Shown here one piece after another: positions 1 through 6,464 of a DNA stretch of 7,292 nucleotides. The position numbers were made by a program, and so were the translations under genes. Source of the stretch: Microbacteriaceae bacterium (GTDB lineage Bacteria; Actinomycetota; Actinomycetes; Actinomycetales; Microbacteriaceae). Positions within the stretch are counted from its first letter, which is position 1. Each line of letters starts with the position of its first letter. The notes under the pieces were generated by a model. That model was not told the origin of the DNA, searched no databases, and worked only from the letters and a program-made list of their open reading frames with translations. The DNA lies in assembly GCA_017744755.1 (NCBI GenBank), contig JAGIAU010000110.1, positions 1-7,292 on the forward strand. Direction: 5' to 3'.

Positions 1-3000
1 GACGGTGACCTCGTGGCCGAGCATCGTGCCGACCGCGCGCTCCGTGTTCCGGATGGGCAGCTCGACGACGACCCGCTCGCGGCGCTCGAGCGCCGCTGTG
101 GCGAGGCTCAGGAGCTGCTGGTCGAAGTGCTCGTCGAGCTCGTGGTCCTGCTCGACGCGGTTCGTCCTCGGCTCCTCGGGCGCGAACGCGCCGCCGGCGA
201 ACACCGGCGCGAGGTCGAGGCCCTCCGCCTTCCAGTGCTCGATCGCGCGGTCGACGTCCAGCAGGTCGGCCCGGCCGATCGCCTCGTCGAGCGTGCGGAA
301 GCCGAGCTCCGCGAGCAGCTCGCGGACCTCCTGCGCGAGGTACTCGAAGAAGGTCTCGACGAACTCCGGCTTGCCGGTGAAGCGCGCGCGCAGCTCCGGG
401 TTCTGCGTGGCGACGCCGACGGGGCAGGTGTCGAGGTGGCACACGCGCATGAGGATGCAGCCGGACACGACGAGCGGCGCCGTCGCGAAGCCGTACTCCT
501 CGGCGCCGAGCAGCGCGGCGACGATGACGTCGCGGCCCGTCTTCATCTGACCGTCCACCTGCACGACGACGCGGTCGCGCATGCCGTTGATCATGAGCGT
601 CTGCTGCGCCTCGGCGAGGCCGATCTCCCACGGGGTGCCGGCGTGCTTGAGCGAGTTGAGCGGCGACGCGCCCGTCCCGCCGTCGTGGCCGGAGACGAGG
701 ATGACGTCCGCCTTCGCCTTCGCGACGCCGGCGGCGACCGCGCCGATGCCGGACTGGCTCACGAGCTTCACGTGGACGCGCGCCTTGGGGTTGGCCCTCT
801 TCAGGTCGAAGATGAGCTGCTTGAGGTCCTCGATCGAGTAGATGTCGTGGTGCGGCGGCGGGCTCACGAGGCCGACGCCGGCGGTGCCTCCGCGGGTGCG
901 GGCGATCCACGGGTAGACCTTCGTGCCGGGCAGCTGCCCGCCCTCGCCGGGCTTCGCTCCCTGCGCCATCTTGATCTGGATGTCCGTCGCATGCGTCAGG
1001 TACATCGACGTCACGCCGAAGCGCCCGGATGCGACCTGCTTGATCGCGCTGCGGCGCTCGGGGTCGAGCAGGCGCTCGATCTCCTCGCCGCCCTCGCCCG
1101 TGTTCGAGCGGCCGCCGAGTCGGTTCATCGCGATCGCGAGCGTCTCGTGCGCCTCCTTGGAGATGGAGCCGTAGCTCATCGCGCCCGTGTTGAAGCGCTT
1201 CACGATCGACTCGATCGGCTCGACCTCGTCGATCGGCACGGGCGTCGCGTCGGCGCGGCGGATGCGGAAGAGGCCGCGGAGCGTCATGAGGCGCTCGGCC
1301 TGCTCGTCGACCGCCTTCGTGTAGTCGCGGAACACGTCGTAGCGGCGCTCCCGCGTCGCGTGCTGCAGGCGGAACACCGTCTCCGGGTTGAAGAGGTGCG
1401 GCGGCCCCTCGCGGCGCCACTGGTACTCGCCGCCGTTCTCGAGGCGCTCGTGCGCGGTCGCCGCCGCGTCGTGCGGATAGGCGTGCGCGTGGCGGAGCGC
1501 GTTCTCCCTGGCGATGACGCTCAGCCCGACGCCGCCGAGGATCGAGCGAGTGCCGGTGAAGTACTCGTCGACGAACTCCTGCGAGAGGCCGACGGCCTCG
1601 AAGCACTGCGCGCCCGCGTAGGACGAGACGGTCGAGATGCCCATCTTCGACATGATCTTCAGGACGCCCTTCCCGAGCGCCTTGATGAGGTTCTTGACGG
1701 CCTTCTCCGGCGTCAGGCCCTCGATCATGCCGCGGCGGACGAGGTCCTCCGCGGTCTCCATCGCGAGGTACGGGTTGACGGCGGAGGCGCCGTAGCCGAT
1801 GAGCAGGGCGACGTGGTGCACCTCGCGGACGTCGCCCGCTTCGACGATGAGCCCGGCGCGCATGCGCGTGCCGCGCCGGATGAGGTGATGGTGCACCGCG
1901 GAGAGCATGAGCAGCGACGGGATCGGCGCCGCGTCCTTGTCGGAGTCGCGGTCGGACAGGACGATGAACTCGGCGCCCCGCTCGATCGCGAGCTCCGCCT
2001 CCGCGCACATGGCCGCGAGCCGGTCCCGCATGCCGCGCTCGCCGTCGAGGACGTCGTAGAGGCCCTTGATGGTGACGGCACGGACGCCGTTGCGGCCGTC
2101 GATGTGCTGGATCTTCGCGAGCTCGTCGTTGTCGATGACGGGGAACGTCAGGGAAACCTGACGCGCATGCGCCGGCCCGGCGCTCAGCAGGTTCCGCTCC
2201 GGGCCGAGCCCAGACCGCATCGAGGTCACGACCTCCTCGCGGATCGAGTCCAGCGGCGGGTTCGTCACCTGGGCGAACTGCTGCGTGAAGTAGTCGAACA
2301 GCGCACGCGGGCGGTCGGACAGGACGGCGACCGGCGTGTCCGAGCCCATCGCGCCGAGCGGCTCCGCACCGGTCCTCGCCATCGGCGTGAGGAGGATGCG
2401 GACCTCCTCCTCCGTGTAGCCGAAGGTGCGCTGGCGCCGCGCGACGGACAGCGGCGTGTGCACGATGTGCTCGCGCTCCGGCAGGTCGGCGAGCGCGATG
2501 CGCTCCGCGGCGAGCCATTCGGCGTAGGGCGCCGCGTTGGCGAGCTCCGACTTGATCTCGTCGTCCTCGATGATGCGGCCGGCCGCCGTGTCGACGAGGA
2601 ACATCTTCCCGGGGCGCAGGCGGCCCTTGCGGACGACCTTCGACGGGTCGATCGTGTGCACGCCGATCTCGCTCGCGAGCACGACGAGGCCCTCGTCGGT
2701 GACGAGGTAGCGGCTGGGCCGCAGGCCGTTGCGATCGAGGGTGCCGCCGACGAGCGTGCCGTCCGTGAAGACGAGGGCGGCCGGGCCGTCCCACGGCTCC
2801 ATGAGCATCGAGTGGTACTCGTAGAACGCGCGCCGGTCCGCGCCCAGATCGGCGTCGGAGCGGTTCTCGTACGCCTCGGGGACGCACATCATCATGGCGT
2901 GGGGCAGCGAGCGCCCGGCCAGGACGAGCAGCTCCACGACCTCGTCGAGGCTCGCGGAGTCGGAGGCGCCGGGGGCGTTGATCGGGAACAGCGGGTCGAG

Positions 3001-3852
3001 GTCGCCGAGCGCCTCGGACTCGAGCTGCGACTGGCGCGCCCGCATCCAGTTCCGGTTGCCCTGCACGGTGTTGATCTCGCCGTTGTGCGCGAGCATGCGG
3101 AAGGGCTGCGCGAGCGGCCACGACGGGAAGGTGTTCGTCGAGTAGCGCGAGTGCACGAGCGCGAGCTTCGAGGCGAAGCGCTCGTCGGAGAGGTCCGGGT
3201 AGAACGGCTCCAGCTGGAGCGTCGTCACCATGCCCTTGTAGACGAGGGTGCGCGAGGACAGCGAGGGGAAGTACACCTCGAGGGCGTGCTCGGCCCGCTT
3301 GCGCAGCCGCCACGCCTGGCGCTCCAGCTCGAGGCCGCCAGCGGTCGAGCCCTTGTCCCCCGGCCGGATGGATGCGACGAAGAGCTGCTCGAAATGCGGC
3401 ATCGCCTCGCGGGCCAGCTTCCCGAGCGCGCCCGGCTCGACCGGCACCTCGCGCCAGCCGAGGACCGTGAGCTGCTCCTCGGCGGCGAGCTTCGCGATGC
3501 CCTCCTTGATCTCGCGGCGCTCCGCCTCCTCGTTCGGGAGGAACGCGAGGCCGACGGCGTAGCGGCCCTCCTTCGGCAGCGCGAAGCCGGCGACGGCGCG
3601 CAGGAACGCGTCGGGGATCTGCGTGATGATGCCGGCGCCGTCGCCGGTGCCCGCGTCGGAGCCGACCGCGCCGCGGTGCTCCAGGTTGCGGAGGGCGTTC
3701 AGCGCCGTCTCGATGATGTCGTGGCCCGCGGTGCCGCGGAGCGTGGCGACCATGGCGAGACCGCAGGCGTCCTTCTCGAAGCGCGGGTCGTAGAGGCCCG
3801 TCGCTTCAGGGGCGGCGGAGAACCGCCGGTAGGGCGACGCGGTGAGAGCCAT
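1..3852 (-). CDS. gltB: Glutamate synthase large (alpha) subunit, 3' end cut off by the window
   Basis: Catalyses glutamine + 2-oxoglutarate to two glutamates in the cytoplasm, with a small GltD subunit supplying electrons from NADPH. I translated the minus strand by hand; 1284 codons are open with no stop, against about 1500-1530 in the family, so the GXGXG C-terminal domain is mostly missing. The start is ATG at 3852 with a GAGG Shine-Dalgarno 9 nt upstream. Met1-Ala29 is the usual propeptide; Cys30 (context KDACGLAMVA) is the N-terminal nucleophile of the class II glutaminase domain (about 30-430). HSRYST (234-239) and HNGEINT (256-262) are its glutamine-site motifs. A central domain follows (about 480-770), then the FMN synthase domain (about 820-1200) with YGSISKEAHET (894-904) and GAKPGEGGQLPG (965-976). 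Cys1132, Cys1138 and Cys1143 (C-X5-C-X4-C) are the 3Fe-4S ligands. No frameshift was seen at the segments checked. gltD is expected beyond the left edge. Confidence 0.97.
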   Translation of the reverse strand, partial: MALTASPYRRFSAAPEATGLYDPRFEKDACGLAMVATLRGTAGHDIIETALNALRNLEHRGAVGSDAGTGDGAGIITQIPDAFLRAVAGFALPKEGRYAVGLAFLPNEEAERREIKEGIAKLAAEEQLTVLGWREVPVEPGALGKLAREAMPHFEQLFVASIRPGDKGSTAGGLELERQAWRLRKRAEHALEVYFPSLSSRTLVYKGMVTTLQLEPFYPDLSDERFASKLALVHSRYSTNTFPSWPLAQPFRMLAHNGEINTVQGNRNWMRARQSQLESEALGDLDPLFPINAPGASDSASLDEVVELLVLAGRSLPHAMMMCVPEAYENRSDADLGADRRAFYEYHSMLMEPWDGPAALVFTDGTLVGGTLDRNGLRPSRYLVTDEGLVVLASEIGVHTIDPSKVVRKGRLRPGKMFLVDTAAGRIIEDDEIKSELANAAPYAEWLAAERIALADLPEREHIVHTPLSVARRQRTFGYTEEEVRILLTPMARTGAEPLGAMGSDTPVAVLSDRPRALFDYFTQQFAQVTNPPLDSIREEVVTSMRSGLGPERNLLSAGPAHARQVSLTFPVIDNDELAKIQHIDGRNGVRAVTIKGLYDVLDGERGMRDRLAAMCAEAELAIERGAEFIVLSDRDSDKDAAPIPSLLMLSAVHHHLIRRGTRMRAGLIVEAGDVREVHHVALLIGYGASAVNPYLAMETAEDLVRRGMIEGLTPEKAVKNLIKALGKGVLKIMSKMGISTVSSYAGAQCFEAVGLSQEFVDEYFTGTRSILGGVGLSVIARENALRHAHAYPHDAAATAHERLENGGEYQWRREGPPHLFNPETVFRLQHATRERRYDVFRDYTKAVDEQAERLMTLRGLFRIRRADATPVPIDEVEPIESIVKRFNTGAMSYGSISKEAHETLAIAMNRLGGRSNTGEGGEEIERLLDPERRSAIKQVASGRFGVTSMYLTHATDIQIKMAQGAKPGEGGQLPGTKVYPWIARTRGGTAGVGLVSPPPHHDIYSIEDLKQLIFDLKRANPKARVHVKLVSQSGIGAVAAGVAKAKADVILVSGHDGGTGASPLNSLKHAGTPWEIGLAEAQQTLMINGMRDRVVVQVDGQMKTGRDVIVAALLGAEEYGFATAPLVVSGCILMRVCHLDTCPVGVATQNPELRARFTGKPEFVETFFEYLAQEVRELLAELGFRTLDEAIGRADLLDVDRAIEHWKAEGLDLAPVFAGGAFAPEEPRTNRVEQDHELDEHFDQQLLSLATAALERRERVVVELPIRNTERAVGTMLGHEVTV

Positions 3853-3860
3853 GGAGACCG

Positions 3861-3866
3861 TCCTCA
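3861..3866 (-). promoter_or_regulatory. Ribosome binding site of gltB
   Basis: The minus strand reads TGAGGA here, followed by 8 nt and the ATG at 3852. It decides the start: an in-frame GTG lies 15 nt upstream inside this same element and therefore has no binding site of its own, while the ATG gives a complete glutaminase propeptide of 29 residues before Cys30. Confidence 0.65.
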
Positions 3867-3911
3867 CGAGAGTGAACTGGGGATGGGGCGGCGCTGACCC
3901 ATGGAGATCGA

Positions 3912-3931
3912 CCGGACGAACATTCGCCCGG
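3912..3931 (-). other. Hairpin in the lgt-gltB gap
   Basis: As minus-strand RNA this folds into a stem CCGG-G-CGA with loop AUGU and UCG-U-CCGG. The fifth pair is G-U in the minus-strand transcript, but would be an A-C mismatch in a plus-strand transcript, so only the gltB-sense RNA pairs fully. No U-run follows, so it is not a canonical intrinsic terminator. It lies about 60 nt upstream of the gltB start and could attenuate or stabilise lgt-gltB read-through mRNA. I saw no convincing TANNNT promoter box or GlnR/AmtR-type operator in the 118-bp gap 3853-3970. Confidence 0.4.
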
Positions 3932-3970
3932 AGTCGCACCGACTTGTGATCGGTCGTGTGGCGGCGGTTC

Positions 3971-4930
3971 TTACTTCGCGGCTGTGGAAGCGAAGTCGGC
4001 GTCCGAGAACGTTTCCTTGGAGTCTACCGCACCGCCCTCGCGCCAGCCGCGCCCCGGTCGGTACGGGGTCGACTCGCGCCCGGTGTGCCGGCGCGACTGC
4101 ACGACGAGGATGACGAGGCCGAGGACGATCGCGGCGATGGCGCCCCAGTCGTTGATGCGCAGGCCGAGGACGATCTCGCTCGGGTCGAGGCGGATGGCCT
4201 CGAGCCAGGCGCGGCCGATGCCGTACCAGATGAGGTACAGCGCGAAGACCTTCCCCCACTGGAGCTGGAGCCGTCGCTCGAGGAGCAGGATCGCGACGGC
4301 GCCGATGACGTTCCAGATGATCTCGTAGAGGAACGTCGGGTGGAAGAGCACGCCCTCCGGGAAGCCGACCGGGTACGCCGGGTTGTCCGCCGAGATCTCC
4401 AGGCCCCACGGCAGCGTGGTGGGGAGGCCGAAGAGCTCGTGGTTGAACCAGTTGCCGAGGCGGCCCAGCGCCTGCGCGAAGAGCAGCCCGGGCGCGACGG
4501 CGTCGAGGAAGGTCAGGAACCGGATGCCGGCGATGCGGCAGCCGATCCAGGCGCCGAGCGCGCCGCCGAGGAGCGCGCCGAAGATCGCCCCGCCGCCGTC
4601 CCAGATCGCGATCGCGTCCAGGAGCGTCCGGGTCTCGTCGAACGGGAAGTAGTCGGTCGGATGCGTCGCGACATGCCAGAAGCGGGCGCCGACGATGCCG
4701 AGCGGCACCGCGAAGATGAGGATGTCGACGACCGCCCACGGCTCGACGCCGCGCTTGCGGAGCCGGACCTCCGTCAGCCACGTCGCGATGACGATGCCGA
4801 CGAGGATGCAGAGCGCGTAGGTGTGGATGTTGATGACCGTGCCGGGCCAGAGCGGGATGCTGATGGGCGTCTGCCACTCGGGCGGCGGGCTCGGAATGCT
4901 GGCAGGCACGAGGCTGAGCGGCAGGGTCAC
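3971..4930 (-). CDS. lgt: Phosphatidylglycerol--prolipoprotein diacylglyceryl transferase
   Basis: Transfers diacylglycerol from phosphatidylglycerol to the lipobox cysteine of preprolipoproteins at the cytoplasmic membrane, the first step of lipoprotein maturation. The 319-residue product has about seven hydrophobic segments (roughly 32-53, 66-85, 112-132, 138-155, 199-217, 228-243, 262-278). It carries the Lgt signature GRLGNWFNHELFG (156-168), with the Arg and Asn of E. coli GRxGNxxN, then HPTFLYE (197-203) and GIGRAWLEAIRLD (237-249). The position corresponding to E. coli His103 lies in WDGGGAIFGAL (110-120) and is not His; from memory this is usual in actinobacterial Lgt. The start is GTG at 4930, giving the family's short SIPSPPPEW segment before segment 1. 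There is no Shine-Dalgarno; a -10 box 6 bp upstream suggests a leaderless mRNA. The polar tail (about 280-319) is lineage-specific. trpA is the expected upstream neighbour but is separated here by the DUF2510 array. Confidence 0.97.
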   Translation of the reverse strand: MTLPLSLVPASIPSPPPEWQTPISIPLWPGTVINIHTYALCILVGIVIATWLTEVRLRKRGVEPWAVVDILIFAVPLGIVGARFWHVATHPTDYFPFDETRTLLDAIAIWDGGGAIFGALLGGALGAWIGCRIAGIRFLTFLDAVAPGLLFAQALGRLGNWFNHELFGLPTTLPWGLEISADNPAYPVGFPEGVLFHPTFLYEIIWNVIGAVAILLLERRLQLQWGKVFALYLIWYGIGRAWLEAIRLDPSEIVLGLRINDWGAIAAIVLGLVILVVQSRRHTGRESTPYRPGRGWREGGAVDSKETFSDADFASTAAK

Positions 4931-4936
4931 CCGGAG

Positions 4937-4942
4937 ATTCTA
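4937..4942 (-). promoter_or_regulatory. -10 box of lgt, leaderless promoter
   Basis: The minus strand reads TAGAAT, then six bases (CTCCGG), then the GTG start of lgt at 4930. A start site 7 bp after the box would be the G of the GTG itself, giving an mRNA without a 5' leader, a frequent arrangement in actinobacteria. No recognisable -35 hexamer is present at the usual distance, and no Shine-Dalgarno precedes the GTG, which fits leaderless translation. Confidence 0.6.
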
Positions 4943-4977
4943 GCGACGCGTGCTCGCCGCGCCGTGCCGACGCTCGG

Positions 4978-4983
4978 TAGGGT
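4978..4983 (+). promoter_or_regulatory. -10 box of the first DUF2510 gene, leaderless promoter
   Basis: The plus strand reads TAGGGT, followed by six bases (CGTGCC) and the ATG at 4990. The geometry is the same as at the divergent lgt promoter, so transcription would begin at the A of the ATG. No purine-rich Shine-Dalgarno lies before the ATG. A -35 hexamer is not evident. The two -10 boxes face away from each other 35 bp apart, so their upstream elements must overlap. Confidence 0.5.
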
Positions 4984-4989
4984 CGTGCC

Positions 4990-5748
4990 ATGAGCATCCC
5001 CGCAGGCTGGTACCCGGATCCCGCAGGCTCCCCGCAGCAGCGCTGGTGGGACGGCATGCGCTGGACGGATCAGCTCTCGGCGCCGCAGAACGCGCCCGTC
5101 TACGCCGCCGGCCCGGTCGCCCCGGCCGGCTATCAGCCGGGCCAGCAGGCCGGCTACCCGGCGCAGCCGCAGTACTACGGGCAGGCCGGCTACCAGCAGC
5201 AGCCGTATCACGCGCAGAGCCCGTACCTGCAGCAGCAGCTCACCGCACCGCCTGGCACGAGCCCGCAGACCGCCTGGATCTGGCTCGTCGTGCTGGTCCC
5301 CCTGCTCGGCCTGCTGCCGCTCCTCTTCGTCGACTTCGGCCACTATCTGAACGGGATCGTGACGGAGACGGTGAGCTCCCCCGACGGCGGCGTCACGAGC
5401 GCCGAGCTCGCGCTCGCCGCGGACCCGGCGAACGGCATCTCGACCGCCCTCACCTGGCTCAGCCGGATCCTCTGCATCGTCTTCGCGGCCCTCGACTGGC
5501 GTGCGCTGCAGCGCCGCGGCGTCGTCCGGCCGTTCCACTGGGCGTGGGGGTTCTTCTCCCTGATCGGCCTGCCGATCGTCTACATCATCGGCCGCGATAT
5601 CGTCGCGCGCCGCCGCACCGGCCGGTGGAGCGGCGCGATGTGGGTGTCCATCGCGATCGTCGTGCTCGGCGTCATCGTCAGCATCGCCGCCTTCGTCTGG
5701 GTGTTCGGCGCCGCCTACCAGGCCGCGTCCGCGACGTACGGAGGCTGA
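4990..5748 (+). CDS. DUF2510 membrane protein, first tandem paralogue
   Basis: Function unknown. The 252-residue product begins with a DUF2510 domain (about 3-30: PAGWYPDPAGSPQQRWWDG, then W25 and a following TDQL), a short Trp-rich module common at the N-terminus of actinobacterial membrane proteins. A Gln/Pro/Tyr/Gly-rich linker (about 31-92) follows, with three AGY repeats at 46, 54 and 66. Four hydrophobic segments come next (about 95-116, 150-168, 182-201, 217-240). Two basic loops, DWRALQRRG (169-177) and GRDIVARRRTGRW (201-213), flank the third segment. No signal peptide or lipobox is present. The start is ATG at 4990, the first codon of the domain, with a TAGGGT box 6 bp upstream and no Shine-Dalgarno. 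It is followed after 4 bp by a paralogue and probably forms a two-gene operon. The last codons (Gly-Gly-stop) contain the ribosome binding site of that gene. Confidence 0.9.
   Translation: MSIPAGWYPDPAGSPQQRWWDGMRWTDQLSAPQNAPVYAAGPVAPAGYQPGQQAGYPAQPQYYGQAGYQQQPYHAQSPYLQQQLTAPPGTSPQTAWIWLVVLVPLLGLLPLLFVDFGHYLNGIVTETVSSPDGGVTSAELALAADPANGISTALTWLSRILCIVFAALDWRALQRRGVVRPFHWAWGFFSLIGLPIVYIIGRDIVARRRTGRWSGAMWVSIAIVVLGVIVSIAAFVWVFGAAYQAASATYGG
4999..5029 (+). repeat. Pair of 10-bp direct repeats in the DUF2510 coding start
   Basis: CCCGCAGGCT occurs at 4999-5008 and again at 5020-5029, 21 bp apart and in frame. Each copy encodes the Pro-Ala-Gly that brackets the GWYPDP core. This is a built-in slippage site: recombination between the copies would remove exactly seven codons, as seems to have happened in the remnant at 6399. 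Confidence 0.8.
5740..5744 (+). promoter_or_regulatory. Ribosome binding site of the second DUF2510 gene, inside the end of the first
   Basis: GGAGG lies 8 nt before the ATG at 5753 and is formed by the final two glycine codons of the upstream gene, just before its TGA (5746-5748). The second gene is therefore likely to be translated by ribosomes ending on the first (coupling), in contrast to the leaderless first gene. Confidence 0.7.
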
Positions 5749-5752
5749 GGCC

Positions 5753-6394
5753 ATGAGCACGCCCGCAGGCTGGTACCCCGATCCCGCAGGCTCCCCCCAG
5801 CAGCGCTGGTGGGACGGCGCGCAGTGGACCGAGCAGCTCGCCGCGCCGCAGCAGGCGCCCAGCTACGCCCAGAGCCCGTACCTGCAGCCGCAGCTCGCGC
5901 CCGCCGGCACGAGCCCGCAGACCGCCTGGATCTGGATCCTCACGCTGCTGCCGATCCTCGGCGTGATCCCGCTCTTCTTCTGGGATCTCAGCGGCCTCCT
6001 CTCCCGCATGATCGCCGCGAGCGGAAGCGATGGGACTGCGTCGGCCGCCGCTGCGATCGCGCTGTTCGCCGATCCCGCCTACCTGACCCTGGTCGGCCTC
6101 GGCCTCGTGTCGACCGTCCTCACGATCGTCTTCGCCTACGTCGACTGGAAGGGCCTCCGGGAGCGCGGCGTTCCGCAGCCCCTCCACTGGGCCTGGATCT
6201 TCTTCATCTTCGTCGTGAGCGACCTGATCTACATCATCGGTCGCGATGTCGTCGCGAAGCGCCGCACCGGCCGCTGGAGCGGTGCCGCATGGGTCGCGAT
6301 CGTCATTCGCGTCGCGGTCTTCATCATCGCGATCGTCTACGTGTTCGGACAGCTGGGCCCGCTCCTCGCGGACATCGCGCCGAGCGTCTACTGA
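5753..6394 (+). CDS. DUF2510 membrane protein, second tandem paralogue
   Basis: Function unknown. The 213-residue product shares its architecture with the gene 4 bp upstream: DUF2510 domain (about 3-30, GWYPDP and RWWDG motifs, W25), a short linker (31-55), and four hydrophobic segments (about 57-78, 110-130, 144-162, 179-199). Blocks shared with the paralogue include SPYLQ, GTSPQTAWIW, RGV.P.HWAW.FF and YIIGRD(V/I)VA(K/R)RRTGRWSGA. The main difference is the linker: the first copy has about 36 extra Tyr/Gln/Gly residues between APQ.AP and AQSPYLQ. The first 20 codons are almost identical in DNA to the first copy, whereas the membrane part has diverged well beyond that, so the N-terminus is either strongly constrained or was homogenised by gene conversion. 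A GGAGG site 8 nt before the ATG supports the start. Likely co-transcribed with the first copy; the two products may act together, which is inference. Confidence 0.9.
   Translation: MSTPAGWYPDPAGSPQQRWWDGAQWTEQLAAPQQAPSYAQSPYLQPQLAPAGTSPQTAWIWILTLLPILGVIPLFFWDLSGLLSRMIAASGSDGTASAAAAIALFADPAYLTLVGLGLVSTVLTIVFAYVDWKGLRERGVPQPLHWAWIFFIFVVSDLIYIIGRDVVAKRRTGRWSGAAWVAIVIRVAVFIIAIVYVFGQLGPLLADIAPSVY
5762..5792 (+). repeat. Pair of 10-bp direct repeats in the second DUF2510 gene
   Basis: CCCGCAGGCT at 5762-5771 and 5783-5792, with the same 21-bp spacing and frame as in the first paralogue. Only one copy remains in the degenerate third unit, at 6408-6417. Confidence 0.8.
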
Positions 6395-6398
6395 CGGC

Positions 6399-6455
6399 AT
6401 GAGGACGCCCGCAGGCTCCCCGCAGCAGCGCTGGTGGGACGCACCCGCCGTGGGG
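6399..6455 (+). pseudogene. Remnant of a third DUF2510 gene, 5' end only
   Basis: Four bases after the TGA of the second paralogue, the same 4-bp spacing as between copies one and two, an ATG begins MRTPAGSPQQRWWDA. This is the DUF2510 start with WYPDPAG missing. The intact copies have two CCCGCAGGCT repeats 21 bp apart; here there is one, so a 21-bp in-frame deletion between the repeats explains the loss. DNA similarity is near-perfect to 6441; a GTGG match suggests weaker similarity to about 6455 with one extra base, which shifts the frame. No linker or membrane segments follow. The frame stays open by chance for 91 codons, antisense into trpA, but its residues look like non-coding translation. 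The upstream ribosome site is also gone (CTGACGGC in place of the GGAGG-containing sequence). It is probably not a functional gene. Confidence 0.75.
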
Positions 6456-6464
6456 TCCCGCTCC

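Noticed and set aside
13..3897. 1294-codon plus-strand open frame opposite gltB
   Set aside because: It is the mirror of the real minus-strand gltB frame, caused by GC-rich third positions. The product is low-complexity Arg/Ala/Glu/Val with no domain, while the minus strand gives a complete glutamate synthase with all catalytic residues.
3864..3902. 12-codon upstream reading frame (MGQRRPIPSSLS) before gltB, with its TGA overlapping the gltB ribosome site
   Set aside because: It has no ribosome site or adjacent -10 box and no run of amino-acid codons expected of an attenuator; the stop-site overlap could be chance.
3864..5057. 397-codon minus-strand open frame across lgt
   Set aside because: It is shifted relative to lgt and rich in Arg/Pro. 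The lgt frame has the membrane segments and signature motifs, so this is a shadow.
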